From: G020353235 sp964569555
GTDB taxonomy: Bacteria > Chloroflexota > Dehalococcoidia > Dehalococcoidales > JAUYDJ01
Reading direction: 5' to 3'
Length of the DNA stretch: 15,677 bases
Assembly: GCA_964569555.1 (NCBI GenBank)
Contig: CAZMTT010000030.1
Location: forward strand, 1-15,677
Position numbers and translations under genes: made by a program. Position 1 is the first letter of the stretch; each line of letters opens with the position of its first letter. The notes beneath the pieces were generated by a model, which had not been told where the DNA came from, made no database searches, and worked only from the letters and a program-made list of their open reading frames with translations. Below, one piece after another: positions 1 through 5,371 of this stretch.

Positions 1-52
<52 letters not shown>

Positions 53-62
53 ACGAAGGTCT

Positions 63-91
63 ATTGTAGCTAATTATAGGCTCAGTGTCAA
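63..91 (-). promoter_or_regulatory. Promoter of the tRNA gene
   Basis: On the minus strand a perfect -35 TTGACA (86-91) is followed by a 17-base spacer and a -10 TACAAT (63-68, five of six consensus bases). Transcription would begin near 56, a few bases before the tRNA 5' end at 52, so the primary transcript needs little 5' trimming. This is the strongest sigma70-type promoter in the window. Confidence 0.8.
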
Positions 92-179
92 GGAATCTAT
101 GCTTACCAGTCTGCCTACTACTTTTTGACCAGCTGTCCATTTACCGTGTAGAATCAGCGTATAACTATTCATTACAAAG

Positions 180-191
180 TGACAATTGTCA
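180..191. repeat. Perfect 12-bp palindrome in the AT-rich spacer
   Basis: TGACAATTGTCA reads the same on both strands. It sits in the 234-base gap (53-286) between the tRNA and the CFI-box gene, in an AT-rich stretch with no ORF. Its minus-strand reading contains a TTGACA hexamer, but no good -10 box lies 16-18 bases on. It could be an operator half, a protein-binding site or chance; nothing in the sequence identifies a partner. Confidence 0.4.
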
Positions 192-268
192 ATATTTTTA
201 AATAAAATTCGTGGATTTTGGTATAACTGGATGCGGGAGAATTTTGCCAGTTGTAGAAAATTTTGGTT

Positions 269-287
269 AAACCGCAGTTGGCGGCTT
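269..287 (-). terminator. Weak terminator-like hairpin at the end of the CFI-box gene
   Basis: On the minus strand AAGCCGC and GCGGTTT can form a seven-pair stem (one G-U) with the five-base loop CAACT. It starts at the stop codon itself and is followed by T/A-rich sequence (AACCAAAATTTTC) rather than a clean T run. It may act as a weak intrinsic terminator or a 3'-end stabiliser. No better terminator is visible before the tRNA. Confidence 0.3.
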
Positions 288-1879
288 TAATACCAGAAAG
301 TCTGCGTCAGGTTTAGTATAGCTACGGCGGGGTTGACCAATATCTCTCTAACGGCTGTTCTTAGCAATTCATTCTCGGCGATGAATTCAGCTATCGGTGG
401 GCTGGTAGCATAGTACCAGGATACAATCCGGGCACCCAGGCAATTGGGCAATAAAACTTTATCCCGGAAGTCTCGCAGGATGCCTATTTCCGGTGCGGTA
501 TCAGTCCCGTAGGCGGCGGTGGCGATAAAACAGCCTTCATCTTCCTCAGGTTTAGGTTCTGGTTCTGGTGCCGGTGCTGGCTCTGGTGCCGGTGCTGGTG
601 CTGGCTCCGGTGCTGGCTCGGCCTCTGGTTCCTCGGCTGGCTCTCCGGTAGTAGCTGTGGCTACCACGGCAATATAATTGGTGGCAGTGGTGGCCATGTT
701 CCATACATTGTCGTAGCCTCTGGCCTTACAGGTAATCTCACCCGCCGGGTAGGGGCCCCCGATGTAGATGCAGCGGGAATCAAGGCAGGTCTTTACCAGG
801 GAGCCATTGACCCATATCTGTAAACCTCCGATGCCGCCAGCATCTCTACCGTAGGCAGTAAAGGTAATGTTATCCGTGGTAGTGGGGTTTATCGGTGAAT
901 AGGTCATACTCACAAAGGGTGGTGTGGTATCCTGGGCCGCCTTTTCCACGGTAAGGTAGCGGGTTTCGGTTGATTGCTCGTTGCCTAATTTATCCCAGGC
1001 CCTGACCTTATAGGTAACCGCACCCACCGGGTAGGGCCCGGTTACATAGGTGCAGGGGGAAATGTCACAGGTCTTCACCACAGTGCCGGTGACCCATAGT
1101 TCTATACCTCCGATACCGCTGGCATCCTCCGCGGTGACTGTAAAGGTAAGTATATCATCGGTGGTAGGATTCACGGGAGAATAGGTTATACTCACCGACG
1201 GTGGTTCGGTATCTTCAGTAGTTGGCTTTCCGACGCTGAGATAGCGGGTGCCGGTTAATTGTTCATTATCTGCTTTATCCCGCGCCTTGGCCTCGTAGGT
1301 AACCTTACCCTCAGGGTAAGGCCCCCCGGTGTAGGTGCAGTAGGCGGTGGTGCACATCCTCACCCACTCGCTGTTGACACGTATCCAGACGGCATCGATG
1401 CCACTGGCGTCTTCCGCATGGGCAGTAAAGGTAATCCTATCATCGGTGGTGGGACTCGTTGGGGAATGGGTTATACTCACCGAGGGTGGCGTGGTATCTT
1501 GGGGGGTCTCTCCGACGGTAAGGTAGAGGGTGTAGGTGGATTCCTCATTACCCGCTTTATCCCGCGCCTTGGCCTCGCAGGTAACCGTACCCGCCGGGTA
1601 GGGTCCCCCCGTGTAGGTGCAGTAGTCACCGGGGCAGCTCTTTACCCAATTGCCGTTGACGCGTATCCAGATGATGTCGATGCCGCTGGCATCCTCCGCA
1701 TAGGCGGTAAAGGTAATCTTGTCCGCCGCCGTCGGATTTGGCGGGGTATAGAATATGCTTACCGCGGGCGGTATGGTATCGGCGGCAGATACTATGCTGG
1801 CGGGCACTATCATTGAGATGGAAAACACCAGCATTAGTGCCATCACAACGGTAATAATCTTTTGACTACCTGTGCCCAT
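287..1879 (-). CDS. Secreted four-repeat protein with C-terminal CFI-box domain
   Basis: Probable exported or surface protein of 530 residues, function unknown. Residues 1-33 form a signal peptide (hydrophobic 8-29, AxA-like end at 'VSAAD'). Four repeats of about 89 residues follow (34-122, 128-216, 223-311, 317-405), each opening DTxPPxVS and carrying 'DASGI'-like, CxxxxC(T/I)Y and GPYPxG motifs. They look like Ig-fold beta-sandwich modules with a likely disulfide each (C82/C87, C176/C181, C271/C276, C365/C370). A Pro-Glu-Ala linker (413-449) leads to a C-terminal module (450-530) starting CFIATAAYG, with LRDFRD and ATSPPIAEFI; this matches the 'CFI-box' C-terminal domain as I remember that family. 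The ATG at 1879 is preferred over an in-frame start at 2047: it has AAAGGGA six bases upstream, places the signal peptide first, and the promoter lies between the two starts. Confidence 0.82.
   Translation of the reverse strand: MGTGSQKIITVVMALMLVFSISMIVPASIVSAADTIPPAVSIFYTPPNPTAADKITFTAYAEDASGIDIIWIRVNGNWVKSCPGDYCTYTGGPYPAGTVTCEAKARDKAGNEESTYTLYLTVGETPQDTTPPSVSITHSPTSPTTDDRITFTAHAEDASGIDAVWIRVNSEWVRMCTTAYCTYTGGPYPEGKVTYEAKARDKADNEQLTGTRYLSVGKPTTEDTEPPSVSITYSPVNPTTDDILTFTVTAEDASGIGGIELWVTGTVVKTCDISPCTYVTGPYPVGAVTYKVRAWDKLGNEQSTETRYLTVEKAAQDTTPPFVSMTYSPINPTTTDNITFTAYGRDAGGIGGLQIWVNGSLVKTCLDSRCIYIGGPYPAGEITCKARGYDNVWNMATTATNYIAVVATATTGEPAEEPEAEPAPEPAPAPAPEPAPAPEPEPKPEEDEGCFIATAAYGTDTAPEIGILRDFRDKVLLPNCLGARIVSWYYATSPPIAEFIAENELLRTAVREILVNPAVAILNLTQTFWY
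533..643 (-). repeat. Low-complexity Pro-Glu-Ala linker coding repeat
   Basis: A run of short units built on GAGCC/AGCACC-type codons encodes residues 413-449, an alternating Glu-Pro / Ala-Pro tract that ends in acidic KPEEDEG. Such tracts are typically extended, wall- or envelope-spanning linkers, here between the last Ig-like repeat and the CFI-box. The simple repeats make copy-number slippage likely between strains. Confidence 0.8.
665..1780 (-). repeat. Four tandem domain repeats of about 94-95 codons
   Basis: Repeat units in the CFI-box gene lie at 1780-1514, 1498-1232, 1213-947 and 931-665 (minus strand), so unit spacing is 94-95 codons. Units 1 and 2 are the most alike (shared EDASGID, WIRVN, CTYTGGPYP, EAKARDKA). 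Units 3 and 4 share the GIGG variant and LVK/VVK-T-C. This suggests duplication of pairs or shuffling. DNA identity is also visible, for example the repeated 'GGTAGGG..CC' stretches coding for GGPYP. Confidence 0.85.
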
Positions 1880-1906
1880 ATCTGTCCCTTTGGTGAAAAC
1901 AATCAA

Positions 1907-1928
1907 AAGGGCATCAGACGCTGCCCTT
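1907..1928 (-). terminator. Leader stem-loop with T-rich tail, attenuator candidate
   Basis: On the minus strand AAGGGCA and TGCCCTT form a perfect seven-pair stem around the eight-base loop GCGTCTGA, followed by TTGATTGTTTT. It lies in the leader, between the promoter and the ATG at 1879. It may end transcription from the upstream small gene, or attenuate the CFI-box gene. Its 3' arm can alternatively pair with the ribosome binding site (AAAGGG, 1886-1891), so two exclusive folds are possible. Confidence 0.45.
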
Positions 1929-1941
1929 AAATAGCGATTTG

Positions 1942-1971
1942 AGTCTAGCCCTATGAAGTGGGGGTTGTCAA
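1942..1971 (-). promoter_or_regulatory. Promoter of the CFI-box gene
   Basis: Perfect -35 TTGACA (1966-1971), an 18-base spacer, then TAGACT (1942-1947, four of six consensus bases). The predicted transcript start is near 1935, giving a leader of about 56 bases that contains the hairpin. Its location between the two candidate starts is the main reason to choose the ATG at 1879. Confidence 0.5.
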
Positions 1972-2039
1972 TGCTTGGCGTAAGGGGCGGATATTCAGGG
2001 GAATTTTTAACCTGTGGCGGGGCAGGATTCAAGCGTTCA

Positions 2040-2162
2040 CTAGCCAAGGACAGTGTTTACGAATAAGCCAATGGTAAAACCAGCGGTGATTACTTCGACC
2101 AGGAACAGGATAGCGAGAAGCAGTATTATTCTAGCCAGGGCATCGGCTATTCCTTGCTGCAT
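2040..2162 (-). CDS. 40-residue single-span membrane protein
   Basis: A 40-residue ORF too short for routine gene finding. It starts at ATG with a strong AAGGAGG five bases upstream, the best ribosome binding site in this part of the window. The protein has a short polar N-terminus (MQQGIADALAR) and then one hydrophobic stretch, about residues 12-38, rich in Leu, Ile and Phe with a buried-position Glu23, ending NTVLG. It is a likely inner-membrane single-pass microprotein; function unknown. It is divergent from nothing and lies 160 bases upstream of the CFI-box gene on the same strand, so partial co-expression is possible. A -10-like TATAAA lies upstream (2200-2205) without a convincing -35. 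The ribosome binding site and the hydrophobic run make chance unlikely, but homologues were not checked. Confidence 0.65.
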   Translation of the reverse strand: MQQGIADALARIILLLAILFLVEVITAGFTIGLFVNTVLG

Positions 2163-2230
2163 CTCGCCCTCCTTATTCCAGTTTATTCCGGTATGCCGGT
2201 TTATAGTTTAATTTAAGCTCTCTTTGAGTT

Positions 2231-2260
2231 GAAAAACAATCACCCGTTTATATGATTGTT
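2231..2260 (-). terminator. Terminator of the tungstate operon
   Basis: Minus-strand stem AACAATCA / TGATTGTT (2253-2260 and 2235-2242) has a ten-base loop and a TTTTTC tail (2231-2236), 19 bases after the tupC stop. The stem is AT-rich but perfect. A second, competing inverted repeat AATCACCC / GGGTGATT (2272-2279 with 2238-2245) shares the same 3' arm and would make a GC-richer, longer-loop hairpin before the same T run. Either fold can serve as an intrinsic terminator. Confidence 0.6.
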
Positions 2261-2278
2261 GTCGCCGAAAAGGGTGAT

Positions 2279-3358
2279 TTAGTCCCTCTTCAGGACATGG
2301 ACGGCGGTAGCCTTAAAGGTGGCATAAAGCGGCTTGTCTTTGGCCATGTCCATTTCCTGGGCTGACCGGGTGGTGACCACGGTGATTAAGGGGAAGCCGC
2401 AGTCTATCTCAATCCGGGTGAGCGCCCCGACTGTGGTCAGCCGGGTTATCCGGCCGCGAAACGAGTTTCGGGCACTGCTCGGGGCCGCTGATGGGGACAG
2501 GGTAATATCTTCGGGGCGGATACAGGCGTAAACTCCGGCTCCAGCCGGGTAATCAGAGAGCGCTTCGATAGACTTGCCGTTAATATCCAGGCTAACCAGG
2601 CCGGCCTCACTGGCAGCAACCACCCCGTCGATGATATTTTCCATGCCGACAAACCGGGCAACCTCCCTGTTTTCCGGCGAGGTGAAGAGCTCGGTTGCCG
2701 CCCCGATCTGGTGGACTTCACCGTTTATCAGCACGCCCATCCGGTCAGCCAGCCGTTGCCCCTGGGCGGTATCATGGGTCGCCATTATGATGGTGGTGTT
2801 GTGCTGCTGAATAATATCGCTGACCAGCTCCTCGATTCTGGCGGTAGAGTTCGGGTCGAGGTTTGCCGTCGGCTCATCAAGCAGCAGCAGCTCTGGTTCG
2901 GTGGCGATTGCCCGGGCGATGGCTACCCTCTGGGCTTCACCGCCGGACAGGGTGCGGGCGTTTCTATCCTTATCACCGGAGAGGCCGACCATCTCCAGAA
3001 TACGTTGGACTCTCTGCTGAAGGCTGCTTCCGGTTAAGCCCCGCCATTTCAGACCATAGGCGATATTGTCATACACGCTGGTGTTGAAGACCACCGGTTT
3101 TTGCAGGACAAAAGACATCCGCCGGCGAATCTTCAGCCTCAGCTTGTCGGAGCGACTAGCCTCTATGCCGTCAAAATAGATACTGCCTGATGCCGGCGTA
3201 TCCAGCAGGTCCAGCAGACGCAGCAGAGTGGTCTTGCCGGCACCGGTCGGGCCAATCAGGGCAAAGACCTCCCCCCTCGCCACCTCCAGGTTGATGTCTT
3301 TCAGGATGTCTCGGTTTTCATATTTCTGGCCTAAGGCTACCGTTTTAACTAGTGACAT
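2279..3358 (-). CDS. tupC: Tungstate ABC transporter, ATP-binding protein
   Basis: Cytoplasmic ATPase that powers oxyanion uptake, 359 residues. The ABC domain (about 1-235) shows Walker A GPTGAGKTT (36-44), Q-loop Gln86, signature LSGGEAQR (137-144), Walker B LLLLDEP (157-163) and H-loop His195. A C-terminal extension (about 240-359, with RPEDITLS) looks like a TOBE-type domain, which in the molybdate/tungstate and related transporters can bind ligand or regulate. The substrate is assigned from the partner binding protein, not from the ATPase itself. Start ATG lies two bases after the tupB stop with AGAGGT inside the tupB 3' end, so the two are translationally coupled. It is the last gene of the operon; a terminator follows. 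The length is typical for ATPases with a TOBE tail. Some annotations would call it WtpC- or ModC-like. Confidence 0.88.
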   Translation of the reverse strand: MSLVKTVALGQKYENRDILKDINLEVARGEVFALIGPTGAGKTTLLRLLDLLDTPASGSIYFDGIEASRSDKLRLKIRRRMSFVLQKPVVFNTSVYDNIAYGLKWRGLTGSSLQQRVQRILEMVGLSGDKDRNARTLSGGEAQRVAIARAIATEPELLLLDEPTANLDPNSTARIEELVSDIIQQHNTTIIMATHDTAQGQRLADRMGVLINGEVHQIGAATELFTSPENREVARFVGMENIIDGVVAASEAGLVSLDINGKSIEALSDYPAGAGVYACIRPEDITLSPSAAPSSARNSFRGRITRLTTVGALTRIEIDCGFPLITVVTTRSAQEMDMAKDKPLYATFKATAVHVLKRD

Positions 3359-3360
3359 AT

Positions 3361-4044
3361 TTACCTCTGCTGAATCTGGTTCAGGACGAGATTAACGAGC
3401 AGGGCAATGGTGATGAGAATTATGCCCAGGGCGATGGACAGCTCCAGGTCGCCCTTGGAAGTTTCCAGGGATATGGCGGTGGTGATGACCCGGGTGAATC
3501 CCTTGATGTTGCCACCGACCATAAGCGCCACGCCCACTTCGGATATGGCTCGGCCAAACCCCATAATGACCGCCGCCACGACGGCAAATCTTGCCTCCCG
3601 AAGAACAACGGTTGCCGTCTGAAGCCGGCTGGCACCGAGGGAGAGGGCGGTATCGGGAATTGCCTTGTCAATACCGCTGAGGGCGGAGATGGTCAAGCCG
3701 AGCAGTATCGGGGTAATCAGTATCATCTGGCCAAGCACTATAACCGTCGGCGTGAATAGCAGATTCAGCCCGCCCATCGGCCCCGCCCGGGAGAAGAGGA
3801 TAAAAACGAAGAGCCCGATGGCGACGGTGGGGATGCTGAAGAAGGTCTGAACCAGATTGATTAAGGCCCGCTTTCCCGGGAAATGGCTGAAATAGATGAG
3901 GCTGGCCAGCGGCAGGCAGACCAGCGAAGCTAGCACGGTCGCCGCCACTGAAATGCGGAGCGACCGGCTGGCTATCTCCATCACCTCCGGGTCAAGGGAG
4001 ATGATAAGCTCAATGGCTTTAATCAGCCCGTGCCATAGTTCCAT
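3361..4044 (-). CDS. tupB: Tungstate ABC transporter, permease
   Basis: Inner-membrane permease of 227 residues with about five or six hydrophobic segments (roughly 30-52, 63-85, 98-122, 152-176, 203-222). The cytoplasmic EAA-type loop is visible at about 131-152 (DTALSLGASRLQTATVVLRE), where the ATPase docks, followed by GFGRAISEVG (162-171), a typical membrane-permease motif of the molybdate/tungstate/sulfate family. It pairs with TupC and receives the anion from TupA. Its ATG lies 11 bases after the stop of the small zinc-ribbon gene and has only a poor ribosome binding site, suggesting translational coupling. The short single-permease form agrees with TupB rather than with the larger ModBC fusions. 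The substrate assignment rests on TupA and the riboswitch. Confidence 0.88.
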   Translation of the reverse strand: MELWHGLIKAIELIISLDPEVMEIASRSLRISVAATVLASLVCLPLASLIYFSHFPGKRALINLVQTFFSIPTVAIGLFVFILFSRAGPMGGLNLLFTPTVIVLGQMILITPILLGLTISALSGIDKAIPDTALSLGASRLQTATVVLREARFAVVAAVIMGFGRAISEVGVALMVGGNIKGFTRVITTAISLETSKGDLELSIALGIILITIALLVNLVLNQIQQR

Positions 4045-4055
4045 ACTGAGCTGGC

Positions 4056-4187
4056 CTACTTCTTGGGGCAGACCTCATACTTGCCCTCGCAGGCAATCTG
4101 GTCGCCGCAGTTAGGGCAGAACTTCCAGTCTGACCTTATCTCGTAACCACACTTCTTGCATTTGACCACCATAGCGATGACCGGCAT
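4056..4187 (-). CDS. 43-residue zinc-ribbon protein inside the tungstate operon
   Basis: Short ORF between tupA and tupB, same strand, with a strong GGGAGGTG ribosome binding site. The protein is almost all zinc ribbon: C10xxC13 and C24xxC27 form the two knuckles (CKKCG and CPNCG), with extra C33 and C40. The rest is small and basic (MPVIAMVVK start, EVCPKK end). Such mini-ribbons bind zinc and may act as adaptors, regulators or metal chaperones; no function can be read from the sequence. It sits 29 bases after the tupA stop and 11 before the tupB start, so it is part of the same transcript and probably couples to tupB. The position inside the operon is unusual and worth comparing across genomes. 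A chance ORF is unlikely given paired CxxC motifs and the ribosome binding site. Confidence 0.8.
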   Translation of the reverse strand: MPVIAMVVKCKKCGYEIRSDWKFCPNCGDQIACEGKYEVCPKK

Positions 4188-4216
4188 ATGGCACCTCCCT
4201 TAATTTTAGTAGTTTA

Positions 4217-5089
4217 TTATTTCGGTTCCGCCCCGGCACAGGGGGTGAAAAGCTGCATGCCGTACTCTTCAACCCCGTAACTGCCGATAAGCTCCTGTAT
4301 CTGGGGAGAAGTGAGGAAATCAATCAGATTATTGGCCATATCAATGTTCGTTTTGGGGTTCGTTGCCGGATTTACCGCAATTGCCGAGTAGACATTGAGC
4401 AGTATATCACCCTTATCTACTATCGGCACCAGCTCCAGCTTGCCCTGGTAGGCAAGGTAGGTGCCCATATCGGTCAGGGTATAGGCCTGTTTTTCACTGG
4501 CCATCATCAGTGTCGGCCCCATGCCGCTGCCCGCCTCAATATACCAGCTACCGGCGTTTCTGACCGCTTCATAGTCATAGCCGGCGGCCTGCCATATTTT
4601 CTTCTCTTTAGAGTGAGTCCCCGAATCATCGCCCCGGGAAACAAGGCTTGCCTGGGCCGAGTCCATCAGCCTCTGGAAGGCTGCCTCCGGGCTCAAGCCC
4701 TTGATGCCGGCCGGGTCAGCCGCCGGCCCCACGATGAGGAAATAGTTGTAGGCAAAGGGGACTCGCTCAACCCCGTAGCCCTCGGCGATGAACTGCGCCT
4801 CGCGGGCTTTATCGTGAATGGTGATAATGTCCACATCACCCCGCCGGCCGTACTCCAGGGCCTTGCCGGTGCCGGCATACATAATATCCAGCTCAACGCT
4901 GTATTCTTCCTCAAACATGGGCTCTAGGTATCCCCAGAGACCGGTGTCATAGAGGCTGGTGGTGGTCGCCACACGCAGTCTCGGCTGGGGCGGCATTGCC
5001 TCGGCTCCCGGGGCAGCGCAGCCCAGGCTGCCTATCAACAGGCTGATGAGTATCAATATAACTGATGAATAAAGAAATAGCTTCTTCAG
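4217..5089 (-). CDS. tupA: Tungstate-binding lipoprotein-like protein
   Basis: Periplasmic or membrane-anchored binding protein for tungstate, 290 residues when started at CTG (5089). The family's TTTSLYDTGLW motif (42-52) near the N-terminus and the RGDDSGTHSKE motif (152-162), with GSGMGPTL (187-194), are as expected for TupA; these loops contact the oxyanion. The signal sequence KKLFLYSSVILILISLLIGSLGC is visible only from the CTG start: two lysines, then a hydrophobic run, then Cys24. The lipobox is imperfect (SLGC), so anchoring is likely but not certain. No ATG occurs between the in-frame TAG (5102-5104) and the body; the next candidate, TTG (5056), would leave no charged N-terminus. 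AAAGG lies about seven bases before CTG. First gene of the operon, behind a riboswitch-like leader. Confidence 0.88.
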   Translation of the reverse strand: MKKLFLYSSVILILISLLIGSLGCAAPGAEAMPPQPRLRVATTTSLYDTGLWGYLEPMFEEEYSVELDIMYAGTGKALEYGRRGDVDIITIHDKAREAQFIAEGYGVERVPFAYNYFLIVGPAADPAGIKGLSPEAAFQRLMDSAQASLVSRGDDSGTHSKEKKIWQAAGYDYEAVRNAGSWYIEAGSGMGPTLMMASEKQAYTLTDMGTYLAYQGKLELVPIVDKGDILLNVYSAIAVNPATNPKTNIDMANNLIDFLTSPQIQELIGSYGVEEYGMQLFTPCAGAEPK

Positions 5090-5124
5090 TGTTTCGCCTT
5101 TCTAAATTTTAGTCGCCGATAATA

Positions 5125-5148
5125 GAAAAGCACCTCAAGGAGGTGCTT
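5125..5148 (-). terminator. Intrinsic terminator of the tup leader (riboswitch expression platform)
   Basis: On the minus strand AAGCACCTC and GAGGTGCTT form a perfect nine-pair stem with a three-base loop CTT, followed by TTTTCTATTAT. It lies between the aptamer-like RNA and the tupA start, 36 bases before the CTG. It therefore looks like the switchable terminator: with cofactor abundant, transcription stops here before the uptake genes. The T run is short (four), so it may be leaky. Confidence 0.65.
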
Positions 5149-5156
5149 GGCGCAAT

Positions 5157-5265
5157 AGATGCACTGCCAGCTCTCCTTTCCAAACACGGGAGGCAATGCC
5201 GTTTCCAGCATTACCCTTTCGGCCAATCTCCATAGCTTTGCCTTCAGGAGAGTTGGCTCGGAGAG
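5157..5265 (-). promoter_or_regulatory. Putative Moco/Tuco riboswitch in the tup leader
   Basis: The minus-strand leader shows a closing stem GCCAACTCTCC / GGAGAGCTGGC (5257-5247 with 5176-5166; one A-C mismatch), which encloses a ten-pair hairpin with a GAAA tetraloop (GGTAATGCTG / CGGCATTGCC, 5215-5192), the string GGCCGAAAGGGTAAT and then GCCTCCCGTG. From memory this matches the conserved core of the molybdenum-cofactor RNA motif (RF01055) and its tungsten-cofactor variant; I cannot run the covariance model. It sits directly before a terminator and a tungstate transporter, the classic genomic place. Binding cofactor would stop uptake when tungsten or molybdenum is sufficient. The best doubt is the exact aptamer subclass: with one of the side stems uncertain, Tuco (tungsten) rather than Moco cannot be settled by eye. 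Confidence 0.75.
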
Positions 5266-5282
5266 GTATTTAATTTATACCC

Positions 5283-5310
5283 ATTTTATCATATTCTGGC
5301 TAAAGGTCAA
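5283..5310 (-). promoter_or_regulatory. Promoter of the tungstate operon
   Basis: TTGACC (-35, 5305-5310), a 16-base spacer and TAAAAT (-10, 5283-5288). The transcript would begin near 5276, about 10-15 bases before the riboswitch-like fold. A second TATAAA (minus strand) lies a few bases further along and could be an alternative -10. The promoter sits back to back with the aminotransferase gene. Confidence 0.55.
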
Positions 5311-5338
5311 GCTGTTCTGGAAGGGGCCTGGGCAAGTG

Positions 5339-5347
5339 TGCTAAAAT
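5339..5347 (+). promoter_or_regulatory. Extended -10 promoter of the aminotransferase gene
   Basis: TGCTAAAAT on the plus strand carries the TGn extension and a -10 TAAAAT (5342-5347). No good -35 lies 16-18 bases upstream. Transcription would start near 5354, with the AAAGGAGG ribosome binding site (5358-5365) and the GTG at 5372 right behind. It overlaps no part of the divergent tup promoter, so both can fire. Confidence 0.4.
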
Positions 5348-5371
5348 CGGACGGTTGAAAGGAGGCAGCGG

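Noticed and set aside
1259..1816. 185-residue plus-strand ORF opposite the repeats
   Set aside because: It mirrors the repeat structure of the minus-strand gene and is Gly/Arg-rich without motifs; a shadow frame kept open by codon bias.
1880..2047. Longer start of the CFI-box gene at 2047 (56 extra residues)
   Set aside because: The extension puts the signal peptide inside the protein, overlaps the end of the 40-residue gene, contains the promoter, and has no better ribosome binding site than the ATG at 1879.
5126..5148. The tup leader hairpin as a CRISPR or mobile-element repeat
   Set aside because: A single perfect hairpin with a T tail, no tandem copies with spacers, no target duplication or transposase nearby.
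5159..5344. 61-residue plus-strand ORF across the tup leader
   Set aside because: Its span is the antisense of the riboswitch-like RNA and operon promoter; no motif and no convincing ribosome binding site.
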